A stretch of 64,000 bases of DNA from Escarpia spicata (GCA_963995525.1 OZ023218.1:45990264-46054263); one strand, 5' to 3'. Numbered from the stretch's first letter, positions 35,720 through 48,815 are shown. Program-made: numbers and translations. The notes: a model not told the origin generated them from the letters alone.

Positions 35720-38700
35720 ATGTTTGTGAGAACCTTTTTTATGAATCCCCCTTCCAAAAATGAAGCTTCCCTCTGCTTAAATCCATACACTAAACCAACT
35801 AGATGGTTATCGGTGATTACTGTAAAGTGTACAGGGAAATAGGCACACCATTCTGTCATACATGTAGCAGATCTATCAGGAGGTTCGAACTAACCCCACT
35901 TTTACAAACCCCCTCTGAAAAAAATCCCCCAAGTATAAATATACAAACTTCCCAAACACCCCATCCCACTGAAGAATGGCTCCTTACATTGCCCAGATGA
36001 TGGACTCCTTTAAGGAGCTATTAGCCATCCAGGAAAGGAAACTTTTTGCAAGCGGTGAAATGTGACACTGACATGCAGTTGCATTTTCAACACACAGGAT
36101 CACTGTTAAGGGGCAAAATCGATTTCAGATAGCAAAACCGGGCCTAAGAGCTCAACAAGAATGTTAGTGAAATGGTGCCCAGGTGTCCTTTGACCTCAAT
36201 GAATATGTAGATGGCTGGTAGCTGCTACACCAGCCGTTCAGCTCTTGCCAGTTGCTTCCATTCAGATGTATCTTCTCTGAAATTGATGAGATGAAGACTT
36301 TGGGATTTAGGCTGACTGGATGCCCACCTTTGAGTATGGATACTGTCTGTCGTCGTCACAAGTCAAGGGTGGTAGTTGACTACACTCCCCCATGCAGATT
36401 TCTGATACCCTTTTATCTACATGGACGTTTGCTGAATCAGTACTTAGTTGCTGTCTTCAGCGGTTGTGATTTTTTGTGACTGTTAGAATGTTTTCTACTA
36501 ATTACTTTAACTCCCCAAACATTACATGAAATATCAGTCATGATTGGCCGAAACAAAATATTTGTTTTTTTGGGTGTAGTTTTAGCAGCACAGCAGAATC
36601 TGCTAAATAAGTGGTTTGATCATGAACATTACATTGGCCTTTTTGTATACGTGAATGCGCAACATTGGGCGACATCCAAGATTGTACTAAGACACCAGTG
36701 TATCACATTACATTCTGAGCTTGGCTTTCTGAGGATTCTGGTTCGATAGAATTTTTCTGAGATTGTACTTTGGCAGATGTCTCATTGATGATGCTGACAT
36801 GTTCAAGTGTGAGCCAGTGAAGGATGACCTCCCAGAGATGAAGTGCTTCCTGCAGGAGAGATGATGGTCAACGGTTGATGGTCAGTGGCCAGAGAGACTT
36901 ATAGGTGCTACCTAACAGCCATCTCGCATGTCAGTAGTCGGTCAATCAGCATAGCGGATTTATTAACAGAAGTGTTCATGACAGGTTTCAAATACAATTA
37001 GCTTAGAATCAAAGGGACGTGCGTAGCTAGCATGTCCTAACTAAGCCTGCATTGTCAACAGGTGACTCTTGGCGGCCAAGGTACGACAGTTTGGCTTCAT
37101 TAAGGTCGACATCATGGGCGATGGTCAATGAAATTAGCACATGGCGCAGCATCTTGGCCTCATATTATGTTCATTTGTTAAACAGTTAACAGGCCGGTGG
37201 CACGATAAAGAGGCTGATTACCTCATTCTGTTTGATACGGATCTGTTTGATAGTTGGCGTGATTCAGACATGATTACAAAGCATGTGAGATCTCCGGGGG
37301 CATCGCATGCTCATTAATTCACTGTTTTGTGATGCTGGTCAGTTAGAAAGATGTGGTTTATACTGTTTGGTGACTACCTGGGTAATGTTATGAACAAGTT
37401 CAGGTTATTTTGTTAATTTGTTAAGTTACCATTCTTCATTTGTAGGCTTTTTATGTTTGCTCCGTTTCGTATCGCATTCCTACTTCTGTTGATGTCTGGT
37501 ATAACAAGAGACCTTTCTTTGAATGCGGATGTCTCATGTTGCAAGAGGTTATTTGTTTAATACTGATGTCTCTTGTAGCTAGATACTGTTCTTTGAATGT
37601 TGATGTCTAGATAGTATTCTTTGACAGAATGGTTGGCATAGAAAGAGATCCTTCTCCGAGATGCCATCCTAATTTTTGTATTTGTGGAGAAATGGTGAAA
37701 TATCAAATGTCACGCAGGTAAGCCTTTGAGTGCTATTTTCGAGTGATCACAATCTCCGTATACGTACAACATTTCCAGGAATATACACTGCCATTGGACT
37801 CCTCCCGGTCGAGGGAATTTCATTACTAGTAAGCATGGGTTTACGTTGATGTCACACAACCTCGGCTAATCATTCCTTTGTTGAAGCAATGTAAGAATTT
37901 GCGCACAAACGACTGATGTGCACTGCCAGCAACCTTCTGTAAGTCACGGCGCAATCGCAGTTGATCACTCATTCAGACGGCAGTCGATGAACACTGCTGC
38001 TGTGATCCAGCAGACTTACCTATCCAGGCAAGTGTTTGCTCCGTGCCGATGCGCAAGACAGTTGACCTTCCACTTGCGCCCGATCAATCAGCCTCTCATG
38101 TTTAGTGGGCGTATCGGGGAACTACTCGCCGATTAACATCCGCAGTGTTTCAGCGAGCCGATTGAGTGGAAGGCATTGTAGTGAATAAACGCGATTTGCG
38201 TTGTGCTGCGACTGACAATGGTTTCCACAGAGACAGACATCACGGGAAGAAGGATATGTTTACACCCATGTTGCAGGTTCCACGTCGGAGTGATTAACAA
38301 AATGTTTGCTTTGCAAAATTGGCGTGACATTATTACTCTCCATTGTTTGCCAGTGTCTTCAATGGTTATAGTGCATGAGTTCAAAACACACAGGATGTGC
38401 ATCTGCAATGAACTGATATTGTCAGTTGTTGCAAGTCGCAGTGTCAGCTTTGCTAGAAACTGTCGTTACATAATGGATAACCGAATGATGGTGTTAAATC
38501 ATCAACATATCAACATGCATTCATGTGTGTAGTAACTCAGCACATTATTTACATATTTTTCAATCTCAGCATTCACAGTTTTTCTGAATTAATTACCTCT
38601 AGCAATATCTACTATAAATTCAGTTTCAACTTTGTACCATCTGCAATCCTTGGTTATCAGGACATTGCATTGTGACAATAAACTATGTATGAGTCTGCTG

Positions 38701-39040
38701 CATTTATTTCAACTGTCCACATAAACTCCATGCTGATCCAGCAGGCCTGACAATTGTCTTGTCAAATGTCATATGTAAAGCGGTTGCATCACTGAGCCAG
38801 AGGGATTGGCAGCCTGCTCCCCTGGTACCTAGCTTTCAGCAGGTCTTCCAATACAAGTCTGGCATTGTACTCAGCTAATTACAACTCTCAGATGGCACTG
38901 CCAAGAGGCTGCTAACTATGTGTGTTGCATACATCAATCAGAGGAATGTTGTGAGTGGCCAGATTGAAGGGCAAAGACAAGACTTCAGCATAACAGGAAA
39001 TAATCAGAAGATGGGCGAGAAACAATACGCCACAGGAGGA
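35720..39040. other. Intron, no gene recognised
   Basis: At 36100-36185 a segment resembles 19370-19465. At 37485-37640 degenerate units contain CTTTGAATG(C/T)(G/T)GATGTCT. A locally GC-richer patch (37900-38220) has no recognised product. Confidence 0.4.
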
Positions 39041-39048
39041 AGTTGGCT

Positions 39049-39084
39049 GGGTTAGGGTTAGGGTTAGGGTTAGGGTTAGGGTTA
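39049..39084 (+). repeat. Interstitial telomere-like repeat (GGGTTA)6
   Basis: Six perfect copies of the metazoan telomere hexamer, with unique sequence on both sides. Confidence 0.97.
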
Positions 39085-39605
39085 GCTGTGTGGAGCTGTG
39101 CAAGATGCAGTGGGATGACGGTCAGTTACAATTATCTTCACACAGGAGAGGGTGATGAGACTGTCAGTTATATACAATCTGTAATGAGAGTAAAGATGTG
39201 GAACATCTTAAAAAGGATTGTTTCAACATTGTAAAAGTAATCATTCATATCCCACAAATAAGTTTATTTCACAATACATAATACATTAAACATATCAACT
39301 GAATGCATACGATAGTGAAATTGTGAAGAAAATAGAAGTCTTTCGATTTATATAAAGTGTTTCTCCACACACACACAAAAAACAAATACACACAAAATTG
39401 ATAACAGTGTAACTTAATTTTCACAGATGCATAGAATAGAAACAAATTACAGTATAGTAATAATGATGAGTAGTTATCATCGATACTCTGAATGTGTAGT
39501 ATAAAATCTAAATATGTGATAAAAAAATCACACCATGACATCATACAGTATTTCTAAACATACATCGATAGTGTAGACCATCTACTCCATGTAACAATAA
39601 ACACT

Positions 39606-40335
39606 TAATAATAATAATAAGCTCTTATATAGCGCTGTATTCAGTCCTTAGTTCTGTCCAAAGCGCTTTACAAAAAAGTTCAAAATTATATGTCACTCAT
39701 TTAGGTAGTGAAAGCGATTTTAAAAAGGTGTGTCTTCAGCGCCGTCTTAATCGACGCAATAGTGTCACACTGTCTGACTAACTGTGGGAGATTGTTCCAA
39801 AGTACAGGGGCCGCTTTGGAGAATGCACGGTCTCCGAAAGACTTGAGGCGTGTGGTTGGTACTGTGAGCAGACCAGCAGAATTCGATCGGAGGGAGCGTG
39901 TGGGCTGATATTCAACAAGAAACTTGGAAATGTATTTCGGTGCAAGTCCATGGAGTGCCTTGAAGGTGATCAGGAGAATTTTAAACGTAATTCTTTCTTG
40001 GATGGGAAGCCAATGGAGAGATTTCAGGACTGGTGTTACGTGCTCGTGTTTCCTTGTTCGTGTGATTAAACGAGCAGTCGTGTTCTGAAAGCACTGCAGT
40101 TTACGTAGCTGACACTTGTTAGTTCCGAACAGCAGTGAATTACAACCATCCAGTCTGGACGTTATAAATGAATGGATGATTTGTTCGGCAGCTCCTGGCG
40201 TAAGAAATTTTATGATTTTACCCACATTTCGGATTTGCAGACCAGAAGATCTACAGATGGCACTGACTTGTTGATCCATTGTAAGTCCAGCATCGAACAT
40301 GACCCCAAGATTTGACAACATATATATCAACATAG
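39606..40335 (-). mobile_element. L2/CR1-like LINE, 3' fragment
   Basis: The - strand frame 40339-39701 encodes the C-terminal part of a non-LTR reverse transcriptase: LGVMFDAGLTMDQQV, IIHSFITSRLDGCNSLLFG, LQCFQNTTARLITRTRKHEH, LHWLPIQERITFKILL and APVLWNNLP. The FADD catalytic part and endonuclease are missing (5' truncation). The 3' UTR has AAGCGCTTTGGACAG and AGCGCTATATAAGAGC and ends in (ATT)n, as in L2/CR1-group elements. The frame is intact over 200 codons, so it is not very old. Confidence 0.9.
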
Positions 40336-40607
40336 ACAAACAAACACCTTATATTGTCAGCCCTTCTTGTCTTGGATTTCTTATGTTTTCTTATTAATGC
40401 AATCATGGACATCTTCTCCTTCCCTTCATGCCTTGTTGTGCATCCCGAGTACCAAATTTGTTCTCTTTAATAATGCTAACATCAGTTTGGATCACAACCT
40501 TATTGGTGGCTAAACGCTTCATTTTGTGCAAACTCATGAAACCATCCCTTAGTTATCAATGACTGATCCGAATGTGTAGAGATGTAATGTCAGACTCGTT
40601 CTTGCAG

Positions 40608-40708
40608 GGTGCTCTCGTGTCTGCGTGCGCTGACAACCAGCTCTATCTCTGGTCACTGCGACAGAAGAAACCAGAAATTGTACATTCCTTACGATTCAAT
40701 CGAGAGAA
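40608..40708 (+). CDS. STXBP5: Tomosyn exon (GALVSACADNQLYLW block)
   Basis: This exon of 101 nt starts in phase 0 after TTCTTGCAG and ends two bases into a codon before GTAAGT. It reads GALVSACADNQLYLWSLRQK, then KPEIVHSLRFNRE. The LYLW strand end and the RQKKPEIVHSL segment are family hallmarks (vertebrate tomosyns have LHLWNLRQKRP). The split lysine codon is completed by the first base of the next exon. It lies just downstream of an L2/CR1-like LINE fragment that points the other way. Confidence 0.95.
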
Positions 40709-40709
40709 G

Positions 40710-42440
40710 TAAGTCACCGTTTGAAAGTGTACTATAATGCACCTGTCATATTAACATGCTGCTTTGTCAAAGAGTGCTCTAGATACTGTCATCTTGAGGA
40801 CCTACCGTAAATCTAGTTGTACATAGTTTTAAGGGTATGAATTCTGGTCTGGTCCATGCTGTTGAAAAATCACAGCATACACTATCAATTATAACCACTA
40901 GCAAAAATAAGCACGCATTTGAAACTGTTTTGTTTCTACCCATTTGGTACAGCTGCCACCAGTCAAAAGTCACACGTGATTATCATATCACTATATACAC
41001 TGTCACTGCAGGCACGTGTAGTTCAAAGAACGCTAAGAATTGCCAGCATTAGCTGTTTACTGCAAACAGAATGGGTAATAACTGTGTCTGCACTAGTTAG
41101 ATCTCTAAAATGTCCTGAAATGCAATGTTTTTATAATTGTAATTTTCAACTTTTTGTACCCCAAGTGGTGTAATACAATGGAGTGAACATTTGGGGGTAG
41201 ACAAAACGAGTTAAGAACAAAATATAAAGCTGTATTTATAAGGAATTAAGTACAAGATTATCCAATCTAGAGTGCTTCATTATGCTCTGCGACACAAATC
41301 ATATTATGACTTTCTAATAATAATAATGAACTTTATTTAAACACTGGTTTTCAGAGTAGGAATCTGTTCAATAACATGTACAGAGTCACTACAATTAAAA
41401 GTGCATGTACATACTTGAGACTACGGTCAGCCTAAAAGAACTTTTAGGAATATTAAGGCTGTAAGTCTTGTAGACTAAAAATTTGGATGTGTGTATATGA
41501 CAAAAGTGAGACTATCCAATAACTAAGTTGTAAACCATAATAAAACCCTGTTAAATTTGGTAATACAATATTAAGGACAACATAAGAAGGATGACCTTAA
41601 AGCAACATAGACATTAAAAGCGAGTTTAAAATAATGCATTAGTGTATCATTACACCCCTACCTAGACAGGGAACATAAATCTGTTGGATCTGCAAATGGA
41701 CCCATATGATCATATAGATCCTCTGGTTTGTAGTCGATTCCACAAGCAGCTCACCACGCAAACTGATATATATTGATTGGATTGCATACAGCTAAAATAT
41801 TCAGGAGAGTCACTCTACGGATGTGTTTGGAACGGATCATGTGTTATTCGCTTGCCATTTGACAAATGCCAACCACGTCCCGTATTAGAAATTGCTAATT
41901 TCCAAATGCTACAACTGTAAACAGATGTCTGCCGCCCACAAGACCATCGCATTTAAAACAGTATGTCGATGTGCATATGAGCAATATTTCTTTGTTATGT
42001 ATTAGAAACTACTCATCTTATTCTGACAAAATTTGCAGTTTGAAATGATTAAATTATTTTGAAACGAAGGTCGATCATGACTTCATAAGGAAAATGCATG
42101 TCCATAGCCATGGTAACCAGTTAATCTTTGAAATCCTGATTTAGGGATGTTTTGCAGGAAGGATTTTAAAGGATCATGGGGAAATAAATTCATGTAATAT
42201 TTTTTATAAACACATACATGATATTTTCATTAAATAATAATTTTGTTATGTAAACTAATGATAATTGTTTCTATCAACAATATTAAACCAATTTCAACTA
42301 GATAGCATATTGGCACACATTGATATACTGTATGTTTTTTCTTGATTTTGATCTGGTGTTTTCTTCCAATGCATAAGCAGAATTATGAAATGAAGTGTTC
42401 TTTGCTATTGTTGGAACGAGGACATTGTGATTGTTGTTGC
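40710..42440. other. Intron of 1.7 kb
   Basis: At about 41316-41500 AATAATAATAATGAACTTTA begins what looks like an inverted retroposon 3' end. Otherwise nothing recognised. Confidence 0.4.
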
Positions 42441-42442
42441 AG

Positions 42443-42577
42443 AATATCCTATTGTCACCTCCCTTTCCAAAGCAAGTGGCTATATGTAGGCACAAAGAGA
42501 GGGAATGTACACGTCGTCAACATCGAGTCATTTGTCCTGTCAGGATACACGATCAACTGGAATAAAGCCATCGAGCT
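42443..42577 (+). CDS. STXBP5: Tomosyn exon (LPFQSKWLYVG block)
   Basis: This is the longest visible exon, 135 nt. It starts after TTGTTGTTGCAG and ends two bases into a leucine codon before GTAAGT. It reads ISYCHLPFQSKWLYVG, then TKRGNVHVVNIESFVLSGY and TINWNKAIEL. The SYCHLPFQSKWLY and NIESFxLSGYxIxWNKAIEL segments are nearly invariant in tomosyns and separate the family from Lgl. A 79-codon open frame that includes this exon begins in intron sequence; its upstream part is not coding. Confidence 0.96.
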
Positions 42578-43042
42578 GTAAGTACATGGAATGAAGTCGG
42601 CGATCTCAGTACTGCGTCATATATATTCTGTGATGTGTATACCTCAGAATGTGTACTTAACTCTACAACGGGTGGCTCCAGTTTGAGCCTGACTAACTGA
42701 ATAAAACAGAGACAGGAACTGCAATGGAAGAGAAAGACAACTGCTTCTTCACAAAAAACTGCCTCCTAGTGTTGTTCCAATTAATAAGTTTTGTCAATAA
42801 TTTTGTCATGCATACTTCTGGTCAGTTAATCATTTACCATGTTGTGTGATCGATGATCGTTGTGATTATAAAAAGGGTTTTGAAAAAAATGTGTACAATT
42901 ACTGTATGACAAAAAGCTGTTTTTGTTTTGTGAAATAGACTCCAATTTATACTGACATCATTCAAAACTGCTATGTTTACTGCACATACATTTGATCATG
43001 TCATTGTCAACGATAAGCAACCATTAGACATCACTACCAGGG

Positions 43043-44240
43043 TAAGTGGGTAGATGAGGGATCACCAGTAGATATCGTCTACTTAGATTTTCAAAAAGCT
43101 TTTGACAAAGTACCACATCAAAGATTACTGCTTAAACTAAAGGCCCATGGCATAGGAAATGGTATAATAAACTGGATAGAACAATGGCTGATTGACAGAA
43201 GACAACGTGTAGTAGTTGATGGGGAGGCTTCAAACTGGAAATCGGTATTGAGTGGGGTACCACAGGGATCAGTATTAGGTCCTATATTATTCTTAATATA
43301 TATCAACGATTTGGATGATGAAATAACAAGCAAGGTGTTGAAATTTGCGGATGATACAAAAGTGTTTAGAAGGATTAAAAGTGATGGAGATAGACAGCAT
43401 TTACAAGATGATCTTGACAGGTTGATCAAATGGTCTGAAAAGTGGCAAATGCTGTTCAATTTTGGGAAATGTAAATGCCTCCACACAGGACATGGGAAGG
43501 AAGAAGTAGAATATACAATGGGGGGTACTGTACTAAGTACTACTGTAAAAGAAAAGGACTTAGGGTTAACCATTAGTGCTGATATGAAGATTTCAGAGCA
43601 GTGCGGAATTGCAGCTTCAAAGGGAAATCAAATCCTTGGATTAATTAAGCGAAACATAATGTATAAGGAAAAAGAGCTAATAATACCGCTGTACAAAACA
43701 ATAGTTAGGCCTCATTTAGAATATTGTATTCAAGCGTGGAGGCCATATCGCAGGAAGGACATAGATATGCTAGAAAGAGTGCAGAGGAGAGCAACTAAAA
43801 TGATACCAAATCTGAGGGATCTTAGTTACGAAATACGCCTAAAAAATGCAGTTTAACAACACTAGAGACCAGGAGATTGAAAGGAGATGAGATTGAAGTG
43901 TTTAAAATATTGAAGGGTTATGAAAATATTGATAGAAATATGTTTTTCTCAGTTAAGAAAGATAGAAGGACTAGAGGACATGAACTTGCATTAGCAAAGG
44001 AGCAGAGTAGATTGGATATAAGAAAATTTTCATTTTCACAAAGGACTGTAAATGAATGGAACAAATTACCTGCTGATTGTGTGGGTGCTAGTAGCGTGAA
44101 TATGTTTAAAAATAAAATCAACACATACCTCAGACGGGCGGGATACACATAGATAAAGGGGTCGGACTCTCGATAAGCCAAAGGGCTTCCTTGTCCACCT
44201 GCCACCTATAGTTAATTCTCTGGGTGGCAATCTTGTTAAA
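43043..44240 (+). mobile_element. CR1/Jockey-group LINE, reverse transcriptase fragment
   Basis: Two adjacent frames encode the second half of a non-LTR RT. Frame 1 (to 43855) has VDIVYLDFQKAFDKVPHQRL, VLSGVPQGSVLGPILFLIYI, the catalytic FADD box (KFADDTKVF), LGLTISADMKISEQCGIAAS and PHLEYCIQAWRPYRRKDIDM. Frame 2 (to 44152) continues with LTTLETRRLKGDEIEVFKIL, FSFSQRTVNEWNKLP and FKNKINTYLRRAGYT before a stop. One missing base near 43846 separates them. The 5' half (endonuclease) is absent. The 3' UTR follows to about 44240. Confidence 0.92.
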
Positions 44241-44244
44241 TCTT

Positions 44245-45595
44245 GTTAAATTTTCTAAAACCATCAACATTCTTGTGCAATAGGGCATCAAATGTGTCAA
44301 TAGTACTATTGACAAACGTGCTATTTGTACTATCCTATCAGTGGTATCCTAATATCTGTCTATGTATATTGTTGTAAACAACTTTTAAATAGGTGCCCTT
44401 GTTAAAATTTATCTGGAATTGGGAACAATAAATTGTACAGCAGTATGCATGGAACAGATGGAGTTTAGACAGTTGTGAAATAGCAGTAAGGCGAGCATAA
44501 GGCAGTGCATGGACACTTCTAAGACTGGTGACAGCCATTGCTGGTTCTATAGAGGTTGTAAAGAATGAATGGGATGGTTCGGAAATTGATATTCCAGAAC
44601 TCATAAACGCAGCAAGAATAGATTGGTGCGGAACGTGGCCGGCAGTTTACAGCGCAGTTTCATTTGCGAGGTGACCATACTGTCGCCACCAATGTGGCCA
44701 GACGTGGACACCACAGACATCTGTAATGATGCATTGATGCACTGACTGTGGCCATTACAACACCCACTGGAGAACAATACTTTTTTTATGTATATAGGTT
44801 GTAAACAGTTTTCTTCTAGACAGTTTGCGTCTCGGATGCCAACTTTTCAAGAACTAATATCTATAACCAATGGAAAGAAAAGTAATACTTATATTTTTTG
44901 AAATTCACTGGACATTAAATGAACATAAAGTTAGATGATTGTTTGAAATGTTGTACATGTTTTCTGTAATAGGTCTGAGCTGCATTTATATAAACTGTCC
45001 ACCAGTCAATTGCAGATGCTTGGCGTAACTTGCAACAGTTGTAAAAAACATGTGCAGCATTGCAAAAAGGTTAACAACTTTTCAAATATATACGTAATGT
45101 TTGTTACAGCATCTGGTACAAAAACTATGGAAAACCATTTTCTTAATCTGTGTGTATGTAGCACCATCTGGATGGTGGGCATTTTTGCTATTGTACAAAA
45201 TTTCATTATGTAAATCTATTAACGTTACATTTATATTTATGTCTTGCGCTGGTTTCATGACATGTAGTGTTCGCCTGTGATTTTGGCTAAAGGAAAGCGT
45301 AATGGTGTGATTTAGCAAATGTATATGACATTGCCAGCAGGTTTGTCAAGACTATTGAGAGCTGACCTTATCAGCAGCTTCAGTCAAAACAAATCTGACA
45401 TGTCCAGTGTATTGAATTGATAGCAATTGACCGGGATAGGATATAATATATTCCTGTCTTGGCAGTGAACATATCTCGCGCCTATGGCAGTATCCCTTTG
45501 TTACAACAGCAAACTGCAAGATTCTGACTTGCCACTTTTTCTGCATAAATCCTTATAAACCCATTGGTTAATCAGTACAGAGGAAAACTTATTAT
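44245..45595. other. Intron, no gene recognised
   Basis: No repeat with a partner in the window was recognised. Short frames on both strands at 45006-45318 overlap and are unrecognised. Confidence 0.4.
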
Positions 45596-45597
45596 TA

Positions 45598-45735
45598 GCC
45601 AGGTGACCATATTAACTGGACTAATTTCCTATGCTTTACTGTATATATATAACACATTTTTGAATATCCCAGGGTGACCTTAATTGTGAGGTGGTTGTAT
45701 TACTGAGGTGAGCGTAAAGCGAGGTCCAACTGTAT
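45598..45735 (-). mobile_element. MITE family M1, copy on the - strand
   Basis: Read on the - strand it starts ACAGTTGGACCTCGCTTTAC, then CTCACCTCAGTAATACAACC, AATTAAGGTCACCCTGGGA and ATAGGAAATTAGTCC, and ends near ATGGTCACCTGG. Confidence 0.75.
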
Positions 45736-45739
45736 ATGA

Positions 45740-46455
45740 TATAATGCCATCTTGTTCTAATCGACCGTCACCACAAGGCTACAAAATATACGTAGATAAA
45801 CCATCTGTTCAATTCACCAAGAAATTATTAAGTGCCATCATCTATGAAATATACACCAAATGCATCAAACCAAATACATTGTTTTCAGGAAAATATGTAT
45901 TTTCTTTGACCTCTGTAAGTTTGTCGTTGAATTTGTATGTATTTATTGATACTGTGTGAAAGAAATGAGGGCTAATCAGGGTACAGCTGTGTATATTCCT
46001 CCCTAAATAAAACATCTGTATTGTCTATGAGAAGTTGATATGAGCTATGAAGTGGCAGGGTCGGTGACATTAGGGGAGTTGGGCTGTGTTCACTGTGAAA
46101 CTACTGAATTGAACAATGGCTTGGCACATATCGGTCATGGTGCAGTAACTAGACTGGTCAATCAGGCAGTCATCTCAAGTTAGCCAGTTGAATGACCGGT
46201 GACTGGGGCAGCCACAAAGTGTGTAGATATGCCTTTTGACAATTGTGAAAGTCATTGGACCATAACAGGTGCCCAGGATGTATATCATTGTGAAATGATA
46301 CTATGTTGTGTAGTTGTTTCAATTAGGCCAGTTACAGATCAGTAAGATTGCTGCAAAAACAGTGTTGTAATGCTACATTTTTATCACAGCAAAATTTTGG
46401 TTAGATGAAGTATATTTAATGTGCTAACATGAGATTATATTATTCTTATATAACC
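45740..46455. other. Intron, no gene recognised
   Basis: Nothing recognised. Confidence 0.4.
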
Positions 46456-46459
46456 TGCA

Positions 46460-46625
46460 AGCATGCATACACACATGCACACATGCACACGTGCACACGT
46501 GCACACGTGCACACATGCCTATACACAGCACACATGCATGCACACACATGCACACACATACACACGCGCACATGCACACACACTCACACACTCTCACACA
46601 TACACACACGCACACACACAAACAG

Positions 46626-46657
<32 letters not shown>

Positions 46658-47498
46658 ACACACACACACAGACACACACACTCTCACACACATGCACGTT
46701 CGCACGCACACACACAAACACACCCACACACACAAAAACACACACAGACACACACACTCACACACACACTCACACACTCACACACACACTCACACACACA
46801 CACTCAAACACTCACACACGCACACTCTCACACACACACACTCACGCACTCACACACTCACACACACACTCACACACACACACTCGCACACTCAAACACT
46901 CACACACGCACACTCTCACACACACACACTCACGCACTCACACACTCACACACACACTCACACACACACACTCGCACACTCAAACACTCACACACGCACA
47001 CTCACACACACACACACTCGCACACTCAAACACTCACACACGCACACTCTCACACACACACTCACACACTCACACACTCACACACTCACACACTCACACA
47101 CACACACACACACACACTCGCACACTCAAACACTCACACACGCACACTCTCACACACACACACTCACGCACTCACACACACACTCACACACACACACTCG
47201 CACACTCAAACACTCACACACGCACACTCTCACACACACACTCACGCACTTACACACTCACACACACACTCCCACACACACACTCGCACACTCAAACACT
47301 CACACACGCACACTCACACACACACACTCACGCACTCACACACTCACACACTCACACACACACTCACACACACACACTTGCACACTCAAACACTCACACA
47401 CGCACACTCTCACACACACACACACTCACGCACTCACACACTCACACACACACTCACACACACACACTCGCACACTCAAACACTCACACACGCACACT

Positions 47499-47531
<33 letters not shown>

Positions 47532-47741
47532 GCACACTCAAACACTCACACACGCACACTCACACACACACACTCACACACTCACACACACACTCACACA
47601 CACACACTCGCACACTCAAACACTCACACACGCACACTCTCACACACACACACTCTCACACACACACACTCACGCACTCACGCACACTCGCACACATGCA
47701 CACACACACACAAACACACACACACACACACACACACAAAA

Positions 47742-47772
<31 letters not shown>
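46460..47772. repeat. 1.3-kb compound (CA)n array ending in a CA/TG palindrome
   Basis: CA-rich tract with a recurring module CGCACACTCAAACACTCACA then CACGCACACTCT, about eleven times at spacings of roughly 40-110 bp. The right end is (CA)n-AAAATTT-(TG)n at about 47710-47771, an inverted repeat. Three overlapping frames of about 450 codons (His/Thr or Ser/Thr rich) result from the lack of stops and are not proteins. Confidence 0.95.
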
Positions 47773-47774
47773 AT

Positions 47775-48485
47775 TTAATGTGCATGTACATACATGGGAG
47801 GGATGTGGTCGATTCATGGGATGAGGAGACCCTTGTTAAGCATGCTGGAATGAGTAAAACATTTGATTAAGGAAAAATGCTTTGCAAAAATATAATTATG
47901 TCCAAAGCACTAGTTCTAATAAATTATTAAGTTAAATGCATACAGTGCAATATCTACAATTTGGTTAACAGAAAATGTATTAAAGATAATAAATATTGCA
48001 ATTTGATGTTGATTCAATGCAGTAAATACAACCAGCTACTGGTATTCCATTTAAGGTAGGCCACCTCGCTTAACTATTAACCTCATTTAATTAAATAAAA
48101 AACCACATCCTCCTCCAGTAAGTCACATGGCCAAGTCTACTGAAGAAGCACCCTTGATTTGCAGTATGTGTAGTCTCAGCTTGTAAGGAGTGTGCCATTA
48201 TCCAGCCTGTAAACTGTTTGCAGAAAAATGACACAATTTTAAGTGTACCACTTAATATTGTAACTATGCAACAAACTGCCCTGTCAATCACCGTTTATTA
48301 TTTGTCAAATATAAAAAGTGGCCGAGAAAAGGTGGCGACTTATTGCTGTTGGCATTTAGTCAACAATATGTTCCCACAGACTTATTCAGAAGCGCATTGC
48401 CAAGTAGTGGCAAGTAGTGGCAAGTAGTGATGTAAACGCAATGCAGTCGCTGAGAATAACTGCTCTTTATACCAAGATTGTGTTT
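47775..48485. other. Intron, no gene recognised
   Basis: A triplet duplication of AAGTAGTGGC lies at about 48402-48427. A worn M1-like word GGCCACCTCGCTTAACTATT lies at 48059. Confidence 0.4.
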
Positions 48486-48489
48486 CTTA

Positions 48490-48815
48490 ACCTGTAATCA
48501 GCCTGAGGTGGTAATTATTAGCAGGAAGTTTGCTGAATCGGTTGTCTTGAATGTTGGGAACCATGCAAATACAGCGAACATCAAAGTACCTTGCTGTTAA
48601 CCCGCCAGAGATCTCAACATTGCCAATAGAAGTTGTTTGGAATCTGGATGTTTTGTTTACAATTTAAACATTTTACAAGGTGCAATATTGAAATCACTAA
48701 CACTGTTTTAGGCTTATTAACTGCAATTTGGCAGACAGTATACCTTTAATGTGTTTATTTTAGTAACATTTAAGAATATTATATTAAAAATCAATAGACA
48801 ACTTTCGTTTAAGCA
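48490..48815 (+). repeat. Dispersed family R4, copy 4
   Basis: AATCAGCCTGAGGTGGTAAT, TATTAGCAGGAAGTTTGCTG, TTTTGTTTACAATTTAAACA, TTGGCAGACAGTATACCTTT and AAGAATATTATATTAAAAAT match copies 1-3 in order. Confidence 0.78.

Noticed and set aside
39049..39084. True chromosome end
   Set aside because: Only six units, with unique sequence and gene exons continuing on both sides.
46429..47870. Three overlapping frames of about 450 codons rich in His and Thr
   Set aside because: CA dinucleotide arrays lack stop codons in every frame; low complexity, no unique sequence.
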